From: Ignavibacteria bacterium
GTDB lineage: Bacteria > Bacteroidota > Ignavibacteria > Tepidaquicellales > Tepidaquicellaceae
Assembly (NCBI GenBank): GCA_016929695.1
Contig: JAFGII010000053.1
Span: forward strand, 1-41,035
Length of the DNA: 41,035 nt
Reading direction: 5' to 3'
A program made the translations under genes and the position numbers. A model generated the notes under the pieces. It had not been told where the DNA came from. It did no database searches and saw only the letters and a program-made list of their open reading frames with translations. Positions 1 through 8,174 of this stretch are shown piece by piece; the stretch's first letter is position 1; each line of letters starts with the position of its first letter.

Positions 1-1
1 A

Positions 2-511
2 AATTTGAAAACAGCAGTTGCTTACTCTTTAACAGGTTCGATGAATCCTTTCAAAAAAGAATCTGCATATTTACATTTACCTACATATACTGCAGGGATT
101 CTTTATCACTTCGGCACTTTTATATCATTTGTTCTTTATTTCCTATTTCTTTTTAATATCAGATTTCCTTTAACACTGAAATGGGTTTTAATCTTCGTGT
201 TAATTGTATCAGGGGTAAACGGACTCGGAATATTTCTTAAAAGAATCTCAGCAAAAAAAATCAGGCGTCTTTCAAATCCAGATGACTTCATTTCAAATTT
301 GCTTGTAACAATGTTTCAGATATTTACTTTAATAATGCTTTTAATAGAATCTGTTTCCACATTTTATTTTATCTGTGCAAGTCTGTTATTTCTATATATC
401 CCGCTCGGCAAGCTTAAACACTCTTTATATTTCTTTGCCGCACGATATCAACTCGGATTTTTTTACGGCTGGAGAGGAATTTGGCCCATAAAAAGTAATG
501 AAAATACGTAA
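2..511 (+). CDS. HdrE/DsrM-like membrane subunit, 5' end cut by window
   Basis: The reading frame is open to the left edge. The first possible start is a TTG at base 5, but the conserved-looking segment (HLPTYTAGILYHFG) begins so early that the true start is probably outside the window. The visible 168 residues hold about four hydrophobic spans (roughly 30-50, 58-78, 95-115, 118-135) with a His in YHFG that could be a haem ligand. It ends in a TAATG junction with the next gene, an Fe-S protein with CCG domains. Pairing of a small membrane subunit with such a protein is typical of HdrDE, DsrMK and related quinone- or methanophenazine-linked modules. I infer a membrane anchor and quinone-side electron carrier. 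The family call rests mostly on this context and on the general look of the protein. Confidence 0.6.
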   Translation, partial: NLKTAVAYSLTGSMNPFKKESAYLHLPTYTAGILYHFGTFISFVLYFLFLFNIRFPLTLKWVLIFVLIVSGVNGLGIFLKRISAKKIRRLSNPDDFISNLLVTMFQIFTLIMLLIESVSTFYFICASLLFLYIPLGKLKHSLYFFAARYQLGFFYGWRGIWPIKSNENT

Positions 512-1803
512 TGAGAGATTTAAACGATAAAAAATATCAAGCACTAAGAATACTTTCTGAACCGAGAGACAGCAAACTTGTAACGCATCTTAACAGCTGC
601 GTACACTGCGGACTGTGCGCAGAAAGTTGTATATATTACCTTGCAACAAAAGACGAGCGGTTTATTCCTGCAAAAAAAGTGGAACTGATATCTTCGATTT
701 ATCGGCGCTACTGCACTATCACAGGAAAATATTTTCCCGGGCTTACAAACGCACAAAACCTTGACGAAGGAATTATAAACGAAATGGTTGACCAGCTGTT
801 CGGAGCCTGTACATTATGCGGGCGCTGTACAAAACATTGTTCCATTGGTGTAGACATTACATATCTTGTAAGGGTCGGAAGGGAAATGCTTTCAGAGATG
901 GGTTTGGTTCCCGCAACACTGCAGTCAACAGTAAACGCCGCACTTGAAACGGGCAATAATATGGCAATTCCGACTGAAGAACTCAAAGATACATTATCCT
1001 GGCTTGAAGATGAATTAAAAGACGAAGTTAATGACCCAAATGCATCAATACCTCTTAACGTTCCTGATATTAACATATTATATACATTGAATCCGCGTGA
1101 ACCGAAATTCTTTCCGCTTTCAATATCCGCAATGGCTAAGATATTTTATGCTGCAAAGGAAAGCTGGACATTATCAACTTCAATGTATGATGTTACAAAC
1201 TACGCTTATTATACATCCAATAACGAGGAAGCGGTGATAATTGCACAAAGACTATATGATGAAATGAAGAATTTAAATGCAAAACGATGCGTGCTTGCCG
1301 AATGCGGTCATGGCTCAAGAGCCTTTCGCTGGGAAGCACCAAATTATCTTCAGAGGCAATTCCCTTTTGAAGTTCTTACTTCGGTAGAACTTCTTACCGA
1401 ATATATATCACAAGGCAGGTTAAAACTCGATAAAAGTAAAAATGAGGAACTGATAACACTGCATGACCCTTGCAATCTTGTAAGAGAAGGTGGTATTATT
1501 GACCAGCAGAGATACGTTCTTAAAAATGCAGCCAGTAATTTTATTGAAATGACTCCGAACGGTACGGATAATCACTGCTGCGGCGGAGGAGGAGGACAAC
1601 TTTCAATGAGTGAATATAATGAACGCAGATTGAAAATAGCCGAAATAAAAGCGGAACAAATTCTTAAGACAGGTGCAAAAACCGTCGTATCCCCTTGTCA
1701 TAACTGTATTGACCAGCTTATTCAAATTGACAATAAGTTTAAACTTGGAGTGCAAATAAAAACGCTTTCAGAGATAGTTGCTGACGCAATTATCATTGAA
1801 TAA
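511..1803 (+). CDS. (Fe-S)-binding protein with two CCG domains, HdrD/DsrK-like
   Basis: This 430-residue cytoplasmic protein has two N-terminal 4Fe-4S ferredoxin-type clusters: C30, C33, C36, C40 (CVHCGLCAESC) and C100, C103, C106, C110 (CTLCGRCTKHC). The C-terminal half carries cysteine-rich CCG-domain signatures: a degenerate first one around C260-C265 (CVLAEC), then HDPC at 318-321, CCGGGGG at 356-362 and CHNC at 396-399. This order matches HdrD, DsrK, TmcB and GlpC-type subunits, which pass electrons between a membrane partner and a thiol/disulfide or other donor. The first domain lacks a full CCG, which may mean only one non-cubane cluster. The start shares one base with the stop of the membrane subunit, so the two are translationally coupled. 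The physiological donor cannot be told from sequence. Confidence 0.85.
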   Translation: MRDLNDKKYQALRILSEPRDSKLVTHLNSCVHCGLCAESCIYYLATKDERFIPAKKVELISSIYRRYCTITGKYFPGLTNAQNLDEGIINEMVDQLFGACTLCGRCTKHCSIGVDITYLVRVGREMLSEMGLVPATLQSTVNAALETGNNMAIPTEELKDTLSWLEDELKDEVNDPNASIPLNVPDINILYTLNPREPKFFPLSISAMAKIFYAAKESWTLSTSMYDVTNYAYYTSNNEEAVIIAQRLYDEMKNLNAKRCVLAECGHGSRAFRWEAPNYLQRQFPFEVLTSVELLTEYISQGRLKLDKSKNEELITLHDPCNLVREGGIIDQQRYVLKNAASNFIEMTPNGTDNHCCGGGGGQLSMSEYNERRLKIAEIKAEQILKTGAKTVVSPCHNCIDQLIQIDNKFKLGVQIKTLSEIVADAIIIE

Positions 1804-1844
1804 AAAATAAATATATAAAACATATACTAAACTAAATTATTATT

Positions 1845-3008
1845 ATGAGTAAGTTAATATATCTCGATAATTCGGCAACTACATATCCCAAACCTGAAGA
1901 TGTATATAAGTTTATGGACAGTTTTTACAGAACACACGGGGTCAATCCCGGTAGGTCAGGATTTGATGCTGCTCTGGAAGCAGAAGAAATAGTTATGAAC
2001 ACCCGTAAACTGTTAACAGATTTTTTCAACGCAGGAGGAGAGCCTGACAGACTGACTTTCAGTTATAATGCAAGTGATTCTCTGAATATGATAATCCAGG
2101 GATTAGCAATGAAAGGCGACCACGTTATTACTACAATGCTTGAACATAATTCTGTTCTTCGTCCATTGCATCACCTTGAACTGAACGGAGTCGTTAACCT
2201 AACTCACGTGATGTTTGATGAGAAAGGATATATAAATCCTGATGATGTTAAGAAAGCAATACGTAAAAACACCAAGATGGCTGTAATAAATCATTGCTCG
2301 AATGTTATCGGAACGATTCAACCAATTGCCGAAATAGGCAAGATATGCAAGGAAGCAGGTATATTATTCGTCGTAGATTCCACTCAAAGTGCCGGTACAA
2401 TACCGATAGATATGCAGGTAATGGGAATCGACGTAATCGTTTTTACGGGACATAAATGTCTAATGGGTCCTACCGGTATAGGCGGGTCATATGTTATGAA
2501 AGGTGTGCCTGTTAAATATACACGGTTTGGAGGAACGGGTGTCCGTTCTGCACAGGAGACTCATCTTGAAGAATTCCCTTACCGACTCGAATGCGGAACA
2601 CTTAATCTTGTCGGAGTTGCAGGATTGAATGCCGGTGTTAAGTGGATTCTCTCTAACAGAATGGAATCTCTGCATAACAAAGAAATGATGCTATGGAATA
2701 AACTCCGGAAAGGAATTCAAAATATTGAAAATGTTATAACTTATTGTGCATATAGCGATGAAAATCATAATCCTATTCTTTGTTTTAATGTAAAGGGCTT
2801 TGAAGCGGGAGATGTAGGTACAATGCTTGACGTTGACTATAACATTGCGTGCCGTACAGGTTTACATTGTGCTCCGAAAGTTCATATCGGTTTAGGAACT
2901 GACAAGATACACGGTACAGTCCGTTTTAGTGTAGGACCTTTCAATACTGAAGAACATATCGATAAAGCAATCGAAGCAGTGGAAGAGATAGCCGCATTAA
3001 GAAAATAA
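1845..3008 (+). CDS. Class V aminotransferase, cysteine desulfurase-like
   Basis: This 387-residue PLP-dependent fold-type I enzyme begins with YLDNSATT, the usual opening of cysteine desulfurases. The Schiff-base lysine is K204 in FTGHKCLMGPTG; D178 and Q181 (VDSTQSAG) are the expected cofactor contacts. C342 in RTGLHCAP sits where the persulfide-forming cysteine of SufS-like enzymes lies. The best fit is the 'cysteine desulfurase family' branch (TIGR01977-like) rather than classic IscS or SufS. It lies 41 bases after the Fe-S protein on the same strand, so sulfur delivery to that protein's clusters is plausible but unproven. No SufE, SufU or scaffold gene is adjacent. Substrate could be cysteine, selenocysteine or a related amino acid. 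Confidence 0.85.
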   Translation: MSKLIYLDNSATTYPKPEDVYKFMDSFYRTHGVNPGRSGFDAALEAEEIVMNTRKLLTDFFNAGGEPDRLTFSYNASDSLNMIIQGLAMKGDHVITTMLEHNSVLRPLHHLELNGVVNLTHVMFDEKGYINPDDVKKAIRKNTKMAVINHCSNVIGTIQPIAEIGKICKEAGILFVVDSTQSAGTIPIDMQVMGIDVIVFTGHKCLMGPTGIGGSYVMKGVPVKYTRFGGTGVRSAQETHLEEFPYRLECGTLNLVGVAGLNAGVKWILSNRMESLHNKEMMLWNKLRKGIQNIENVITYCAYSDENHNPILCFNVKGFEAGDVGTMLDVDYNIACRTGLHCAPKVHIGLGTDKIHGTVRFSVGPFNTEEHIDKAIEAVEEIAALRK

Positions 3009-3210
3009 GATTTTTTAGATTTTCTCGTAAATCTGTAAATTTTATACTTATTTCATTTATTCTTACTTAAATCTGTTTTTATAAAAATCGAAACTTTTCT
3101 AAGAAAAAATTCGGAATAAAATCATTTTATATATATTTCTTTCTGAATCTTAATTACATTTCAAATAATTATTGATATTCCTAATTTCAAATAAACTAAA
3201 ACAAATCAAT

Positions 3211-4470
3211 ATGAAAAAATTTGTATTATTTTTCATTATTGGAATTTTAATTCCGGATATATCCTATTCACAATGGATATTGCAATATACATCTAATCCT
3301 TCACAAACTGTTATGGCATTAAAATTTCACGACGATAATACAGGATATTATGCAGGCGTTTTATACAATAGTTCGACATTTAATATTCATAAGACAACTA
3401 ACGGCGGGGTGAACTTCATTGACCAGAATTCGAATTATACTGCTCAAAGATTTATGTCTGTCTGGATTATGCATCCCGATACCGTCCTGATGTGCGGTAA
3501 TTACGGTAAGATTATAAAAACCGTTAACGGCGGCAATAACTGGAATCTAATTTATTTGCATCCTGATACAACAAGACAATTATGGTGTTTCTTTTTTATT
3601 AATTCAAACACGGGATATGTATCGGGAAGCCACGGAACAATATTAAAAACATCCAACCAGGGAATCAACTGGACAGCCTTAAATTCAACTACACAGACTA
3701 CACTCGACGGGACATGGTTTGTTAATGAGAACACGGGATATGTCGGCGGCGCTAATATTATATTAAAAACAACAGACGCGGGACAAACATGGGTTAATAA
3801 AATCGGAAATTTCATTTCGCCCTTCGAAACCGCTGAAGGGCTTTATTTTTCGGATGCCAATACAGGATATTATTGCACAAATACAACCAATTGCCGTATA
3901 GTAAAAACTACTGACGGAGGTGATACCTGGAATCTGGTACACTCTCAAAATGATATCGGAGCAGGCTGGGCAATGTCATTTGTCAGCAGTAATACAGGAT
4001 ATGTGTGCACAGGGGCAGGAAAAGTAGTTAAGACTACTGACGCAGGCGTAACCTGGGGAATTCAGAATACTCCACTTACGGAAAATCTTTATGAAATTCA
4101 TTTTCCATCGGTTAATACCGGATACATAGCAAGTTGGTCAGGCAAAATCCTGAAGACTACCAACGGCGGACTTACTTATATCGGACAGGTTAATAATGAA
4201 ATTTCTTCGGGCTTCAAACTCGAACAAAATTACCCGAATCCGTTTAATCCGTCAACGACTATAAGTTTCTCTGTTTCTTCAAAGGAATTCGTGACACTAA
4301 GGATATACGACAACAGCGGAAAATTAGTATCAGAATTAGTAAAAGATATTCTAGATGCAGGAAATTATAATATTACTTACAATGCAAGCGGATTAAGTTC
4401 GGGTGTTTATTATTTTAATCTTACTGTGGGTAATTTTTCAGAAACGAAAAAAATGATTCTTTTAAGATAG
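3211..4470 (+). CDS. Secreted YCF48-like propeller with T9SS sorting domain
   Basis: I place the start at the ATG at 3211 rather than the upstream TTG at 3172, because it opens a clean signal peptide (MKKFVLFFIIGILI..., cleavage near SYSQ). The mature part has about six repeats combining NTGY with KTTNGG-W or KTTDAG-W, the signature of BNR/YCF48-type beta-propeller blades. The last 85 residues or so form a Por/type IX sorting domain: NYPNPFNPSTTISF, then LRIYDNSGKLV, SSGVYYFNL and a basic end KKMILLR. It should therefore cross the outer membrane by T9SS and be exported or surface-anchored. A specific role cannot be assigned; YCF48-like propellers in this group are mostly uncharacterised extracellular proteins. 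Confidence 0.85.
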   Translation: MKKFVLFFIIGILIPDISYSQWILQYTSNPSQTVMALKFHDDNTGYYAGVLYNSSTFNIHKTTNGGVNFIDQNSNYTAQRFMSVWIMHPDTVLMCGNYGKIIKTVNGGNNWNLIYLHPDTTRQLWCFFFINSNTGYVSGSHGTILKTSNQGINWTALNSTTQTTLDGTWFVNENTGYVGGANIILKTTDAGQTWVNKIGNFISPFETAEGLYFSDANTGYYCTNTTNCRIVKTTDGGDTWNLVHSQNDIGAGWAMSFVSSNTGYVCTGAGKVVKTTDAGVTWGIQNTPLTENLYEIHFPSVNTGYIASWSGKILKTTNGGLTYIGQVNNEISSGFKLEQNYPNPFNPSTTISFSVSSKEFVTLRIYDNSGKLVSELVKDILDAGNYNITYNASGLSSGVYYFNLTVGNFSETKKMILLR

Positions 4471-4617
4471 AATATTATTTCTAAAGTTTTTTAGCTTGCC
4501 ATTATGAAATTTTCAATACAAAAAGAATTTTAAAAAGGATAAAACCAATTATCCCGTTATAATTACATTTTTAGTGATAATAACTTCCTGTACTTCTTAC
4601 TCAAAATTCTAATCCCT

Positions 4618-4653
4618 AAAAAAAAACTTCCCGCCGTATCAAATGCGGGAAGT
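4618..4653 (-). terminator. Intrinsic terminator, minus strand
   Basis: CTTCCCGC (4627-4634) pairs with GCGGGAAG (4645-4652) around a 10-base loop, and A4626 with T4653 extends the stem to nine pairs. On the minus strand the stem is followed by nine T (A-run 4618-4626 on the plus strand). The nearest minus-strand gene, the glycosyltransferase, stops about 410 bases upstream of it, so it ends either a long 3' UTR or a separate small RNA. Confidence 0.8.
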
Positions 4654-4661
4654 AAGGGTAG

Positions 4662-4730
4662 GGAGAAATGAAAAATTAAATATAATTCTCTTATAAATTC
4701 CTACTTTCCTTTACTCAAGTTCATTTCTCC
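4662..4730. repeat. 11-bp perfect inverted repeat beside terminator
   Basis: GGAGAAATGAA at 4662-4672 and TTCATTTCTCC at 4720-4730 are exact reverse complements, separated by 47 bases. On the minus strand this would fold just upstream of the terminator stem. See the finding on a possible structured RNA. Confidence 0.6.
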
Positions 4731-5060
4731 ATCTATAAAACTTGTATTTTAAAAACTTAATATTGAGAAATTTAAAGAAGAGTTCGTAACGAATGATTAC
4801 CCTTAAAAACTCTGTTTACAACATAAATTAATTTATTTCATAAATCAATAGAAATTTTCGTTTACATCTCAACTCCCGTAGAAAATCCCTAAATCCCTGT
4901 CCCAATATTAAATATCATAATGGTTTTTTTATATATATACATACATTTATTTTATTTTTCCGAAAATATTCTTTAAAAGTTAAAAAAATAATTTACTTTT
5001 TTAAAATAAATAAAATTATAGCAGAAATTAATAAAACAACACTTAAGACAGTTAATATTT

Positions 5061-5885
5061 TCAGTCTTTTTCTATGCCGTTTTTACAACGAAATTCACCC
5101 TTTTGTTTTACTTTTTCAAAATATTCTTTGTTTTCAATGTTTTCCAGTGTTGCTCTGTGAAAAACATGATAAATAATTGCTAAATGCCGTACAGATCTGG
5201 ATTCTGCTCCTGCTAAATTCAGTCTGTATTCAATATCACTGTCCTCCCCTATTCCGGGACCTGTATAATTCTCATCAAATCCGTTTATTTTTAATAATAA
5301 TTCTTTAGGAAGAGAAAAATTACATCCCGTTAGAACAGCGGCTCTATTTAATATTTTTTTTCTTAAGTACTTATTTTTTATATATATACTGTCCTCGGCA
5401 TATCTTGTTTTATGAAATCCGCCGAACAGTGAGTCATTAAAAAATTTAAAATTATTCATAAATAGCATACGTGATTTTATTAAAACAGGTGAAAGGTCAT
5501 CAGAAATATTTCTTCCCATCATAACTCTTTTCCCGCACAAAACCGTATTGTCATTCCTGTTAATATAATGCTCTTTCAGGAATTCGGGATGCGGAATGCA
5601 ATCACCGTCAATAAATATCAAATATTCCGTCTCGGCAGAAAGTACAGCTTTGTTAAGAATCTTATTTTTCCTAAAACCTTCATCTTGATGATAGATATGT
5701 TTAACGGGAATTTTAAACTCTTTTCTCCTGTATTTAATATACTCGTTCATTTTACTACCCGAGCCGTCATCGGATATGATTATTTCAAATTCCTTGAAAC
5801 TCTGCAGTTTTAAAGCATCCAAAATAAATCCGAGCTCGGGAATTTTTTTATATACGGATATTATCAGAGATGTTTTCGGTTCCAA
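5061..5885 (-). CDS. Family 2 glycosyltransferase
   Basis: This 274-residue GT-A fold enzyme opens with SLIISVYKK and has the metal/nucleotide-binding DGD at 93-95 (FIDGDCIP) and a GED acidic motif at 213-215 (GIGEDSDIEYRL), resembling galactosyltransferase-like and chondroitin-polymerase-like GT2 enzymes. There is no signal peptide or clear membrane span, so it should act on the cytoplasmic side. The start is a TTG eight bases after the stop of the upstream envelope protein; no in-frame ATG exists before residue 46, and the catalytic fold begins at residue 6, so TTG is preferred. Sugar and acceptor are unknown. It is isolated from the large glycan cluster further right. Confidence 0.85.
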   Translation of the reverse strand: MEPKTSLIISVYKKIPELGFILDALKLQSFKEFEIIISDDGSGSKMNEYIKYRRKEFKIPVKHIYHQDEGFRKNKILNKAVLSAETEYLIFIDGDCIPHPEFLKEHYINRNDNTVLCGKRVMMGRNISDDLSPVLIKSRMLFMNNFKFFNDSLFGGFHKTRYAEDSIYIKNKYLRKKILNRAAVLTGCNFSLPKELLLKINGFDENYTGPGIGEDSDIEYRLNLAGAESRSVRHLAIIYHVFHRATLENIENKEYFEKVKQKGEFRCKNGIEKD

Positions 5886-5893
5886 AATAAATT

Positions 5894-6670
5894 TTACTGT
5901 TTTTTGAAAGGTTCTTTTAAAATATTGTTAATTTCTTCATAAGGTACTTCCAGCGTAATCTCTCCAAAGACGTAAGGTGCTATTTCATATCTGTTGTATA
6001 GAAAAATAATACTGTTATCTGATATTGCAAAATTATTATTATGCTCTATTTTATTTTCAAACAACATCTCCGTTAAAGGTGCTTCAGGTGACAAATCAAA
6101 TTCTTTTCTGAATTTCTGTTCAAGCAATTTGTTTAATTTTTTTTCATACCCTCCTTTAAATATATCGTCTAAATCCAGAATCTTACCGGAAGAAGGATTG
6201 AAGTTTAAATATCTTGTATATCCGTTAGGATGCGCTCCTCCCGTGAAATTATAATTATGAATCACATACGAAATACAAAAATCGCTCATATCCAATACTT
6301 CACCGTTGATATCAAGAGCCCATGGCATTGCCGGATAGTCGGTACCGGCAGTTTCATTTAATATATCCCTGTAATCGCTGAAGAATAGGTTAATCATACC
6401 GTCAATGTTTTTATTTGTCCCGGCATCGGAATAAGAATAAATACTGTCAATAAGATAACTCAAAATGTAATTGTTGATTGCTTCCTTTTTCCCCCCTTCT
6501 ACAAATTCATCATATTTAAGAAGAACGTACGTGCAATCATTACTGTCCTTTTCGCAAGGAGTGTAATATTTCTCAATTTTATTGTTCTTATACTTGTAGT
6601 CATCGTCAGCATAACCCGAAAATATCGGAATTAAAATTATGATAACGTAAAATAAATTTAATTTTTTCAT
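5894..6670 (-). CDS. Exported DUF4163/DUF3298 (RsiV-like) protein
   Basis: The 258-residue product has an N-terminal signal peptide (MKKLNLFYVIIILIPIFSGYA). The first half fits the DUF4163 (PdaC/RsiV-type) region. The second half has the DUF3298 hallmarks: GGAHPNGYTRYLNF near 142-155, SGKILDLDDIF, and a C-terminal strand set (FLYNRYEIAPYVFGEITLEVPY). Proteins of this kind are envelope-located; some bind lysozyme or act with peptidoglycan deacetylases, many have no known role. It precedes the glycosyltransferase by eight bases and is probably cotranscribed with it. There is no lipobox cysteine, so it is predicted to be periplasmic rather than a lipoprotein. Confidence 0.8.
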   Translation of the reverse strand: MKKLNLFYVIIILIPIFSGYADDDYKYKNNKIEKYYTPCEKDSNDCTYVLLKYDEFVEGGKKEAINNYILSYLIDSIYSYSDAGTNKNIDGMINLFFSDYRDILNETAGTDYPAMPWALDINGEVLDMSDFCISYVIHNYNFTGGAHPNGYTRYLNFNPSSGKILDLDDIFKGGYEKKLNKLLEQKFRKEFDLSPEAPLTEMLFENKIEHNNNFAISDNSIIFLYNRYEIAPYVFGEITLEVPYEEINNILKEPFKKQ

Positions 6671-6712
6671 AAAAATATTTTTAAAAGGTTTATATTTTGT
6701 TAATACTTGGAT

Positions 6713-6916
6713 TTATCTGAACCTACCAAGAATCTTGGATATCCCGATTATAACCATACCCGCTACCGCAAAATATACTGCAAGCATAATATCTTTCGGG
6801 ATAAAGTATCCTTTTACATTAATTTTAAAATCGAAAAAAAGATTAGTAATTATTACAAGCGCGGCTATTAACGCGAGATATCCGATGTTGTTTAGAATCT
6901 TAATGACAATGCTCAT
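6713..6916 (-). CDS. Small two-span membrane protein
   Basis: This is a 67-residue ORF starting with ATG at 6916, 42 bases upstream of the envelope protein on the same strand. It has two hydrophobic segments (about residues 9-29 and 43-61) separated by a short basic loop (KINVKGYFIPKD) and a basic tail (KILGRFR). The family is not recognised. The overlapping plus-strand ORF at 6735-6989 looks like its shadow, since its hydrophobic runs mirror these codons. Same-strand spacing suggests it may be the first gene of the three-gene minus-strand unit. Confidence 0.55.
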   Translation of the reverse strand: MSIVIKILNNIGYLALIAALVIITNLFFDFKINVKGYFIPKDIMLAVYFAVAGMVIIGISKILGRFR

Positions 6917-7013
6917 AAAATATTTTTTTAAAACAAATAAAGTTACCTTTTGCAGATGTAAATATCAATTAACAAAATTGCATCAATAGATTTTATTATT
7001 TACTGAGATAACA

Positions 7014-7051
7014 GAAAATAAAATAAGGAGTTGACTCAAAAAGTCAACTCC
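7014..7051 (-). terminator. Hairpin, orphan minus-strand terminator
   Basis: GGAGTTGACT (7027-7036) and AGTCAACTCC (7042-7051) form a perfect ten-pair stem with a five-base loop. On the minus strand it is followed by a T-rich tract (TTATTTTATTTTC). The stem overlaps a TGA that ends the remnant reading frame described next, so it looks like the terminator of a gene that has decayed. Confidence 0.65.
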
Positions 7052-7268
7052 ATTGCAAACACAACCGAACCTCCAAGATTAAAACCCGAATCAGGCACAC
7101 TTCATTTCCGCATACATTGTTTACTTTTTTGTTCGGGAACCCAATACCGACAGAATCTCCGGATTTATAAAAAATATCACTGTGAAAAAACGCAATGTTG
7201 GCTATTTTGTTGCTTTTAGTTAACGAAAATATTAGCCCACAAAATTTCATAAAAATTTGAAACCACAA
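7030..7268 (-). pseudogene. Possible decayed 3' end of an outer-membrane-type gene
   Basis: On the minus strand, just before the hairpin, one frame reads PDSGFNLGGSVVFAMELTF and then stops, which looks like the last strands of a beta-barrel protein with a terminal aromatic residue. About 60 bases upstream the readable frame changes (FYKSGDSVGIGFP in the 74-codon frame), with a stop between the segments in each single frame. The orphan terminator directly after the stop supports a former gene end. The parent family is not identified, and chance open frames in AT-rich DNA cannot be excluded. Confidence 0.35.
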
Positions 7269-7537
7269 AATGAATTTTTTAAGTACAATTTTAATGTACC
7301 ATCACTGTAATTTGCATACGGCAGAAAATTCAGAAATTGTAAAAAATCTTTGGATTACTCCATTTGATTACTGATAAAATAAGCAAAAAATATGATGCAT
7401 AAATATAAGAAATTTGATATATATTTATTGCAAATAAAGGTTTATATAATACATGTTAGTATAGTTTCATATTAATATTTTAATTAAAATTATTGTTGTA
7501 TATCAGCAATAATGATTTCAAAAACAAAATAAATATT

Positions 7538-8026
7538 ATGAAAAAGACATTTTTTTTAAACAGTATTTTAATAATGCTGTTAATGATTACCGTTTCTTCC
7601 GTTTATTCTCAGCCTGATAAAAATTATGATTTTATCGAAGGCGGAGTTACTTTTACTATCCCTGAAAACTGGGATGTAAGCAGAGAGCACGTTCTTCTCC
7701 TCTTAATGCCCAAGGCTGAAGATTTAATTATCGAGACTACTCTTGCCGAAAATGAATTTGAGGTTGTAATTGAGGAAACAATTAATAAAATTAGATTGGA
7801 TTTTCCTCTTGATACAAATATAATTAGAAAGGATATACGTATAGAGAAATTCGATATAGTTGAATTAATACTGCAGGCAGATAAGATGAAAGTAAACTAT
7901 TTCCTTATAAAAACTCCGCAAGAAAAGGTTCTAAAGATGTATTATCAGGCAGATATTTCCATCGCAAAGAAATACGATAATGAAATTACGTTAATTAAAG
8001 AAAATATAAGGGAGATTAAAAAATAA
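7538..8026 (+). CDS. Small secreted protein of unknown function
   Basis: I choose the ATG at 7538 over an upstream ORF start at 7493 because it opens a standard signal peptide (MKKTFFLNSILIMLLM..., cleavage near VYSQ). The mature part is about 140 residues, acidic and basic mixed, starting with a segment FIEGGVTFTIPENWDVSRE that resembles the opening strand of PsbP/DUF1795-like or other 'lipoprotein LpqN'-type folds. The comparison is loose and I do not assign a family. It appears monocistronic, with a strong terminator about 50 bases downstream. Confidence 0.65.
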   Translation: MKKTFFLNSILIMLLMITVSSVYSQPDKNYDFIEGGVTFTIPENWDVSREHVLLLLMPKAEDLIIETTLAENEFEVVIEETINKIRLDFPLDTNIIRKDIRIEKFDIVELILQADKMKVNYFLIKTPQEKVLKMYYQADISIAKKYDNEITLIKENIREIKK

Positions 8027-8077
8027 ATTCTAAGTCCTGCCGTTTATTAAAATTGATGTCAATAATTCATTTTAAAT

Positions 8078-8128
8078 AAAAGAATGAGTTTATAAGTTTT
8101 ATACACTCATTCTTTTGCTTTTATTTTG
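8078..8128 (+). terminator. Strong intrinsic terminator
   Basis: AAAAGAATGAGT (8078-8089) pairs with ACTCATTCTTTT (8105-8116). Inside the loop TATAA (8091-8095) pairs with TTATA (8099-8103), giving a 17-pair hairpin with one mismatch. The plus strand then reads GCTTTTATTTT. It ends the small secreted-protein gene. Confidence 0.85.
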
Positions 8129-8174
8129 GAATTTTTTTAATATATTATAAATATTAGAAAAAATAATTCAGGAG

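Larger units (their letters stand above)
4471..5060. other. 590-base spacer with no intact gene
   Basis: No convincing gene lies between the two flanking genes, which are convergent. The stretch holds a strong minus-strand intrinsic terminator (4618-4653), an adjacent 11-bp inverted repeat (4662-4672 with 4720-4730), and a plus-strand run of sense codons without a start at 4508-4612. The rest is AT-rich sequence with no readable signal. Confidence 0.6.
6917..7537. other. Gene-poor 620-base stretch with remnant and hairpin
   Basis: No intact gene is evident. The stretch holds a minus-strand hairpin (7027-7051), a probable decayed minus-strand gene end (7030-7268), and from about 7270 AT-rich sequence with no readable feature up to the next gene. 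Confidence 0.5.

Noticed and set aside
708-1076. 122-codon minus-strand ORF
   Set aside because: It is antisense to the conserved Fe-S protein and has no recognisable protein pattern.
6735-6989. 84-codon plus-strand ORF
   Set aside because: It is antisense to the 67-residue membrane protein, whose same-strand spacing with its neighbours and two clean membrane spans make it the better candidate.
7031-7219. 62-codon plus-strand ORF starting within the hairpin
   Set aside because: It begins inside the stem of the orphan terminator, has no family resemblance, and mirrors the minus-strand remnant.
4618-8128. CRISPR repeats suggested by several hairpins
   Set aside because: The stems at 4627, 7027 and 8078 differ in sequence and have no regular spacing; they are single terminator-type hairpins.
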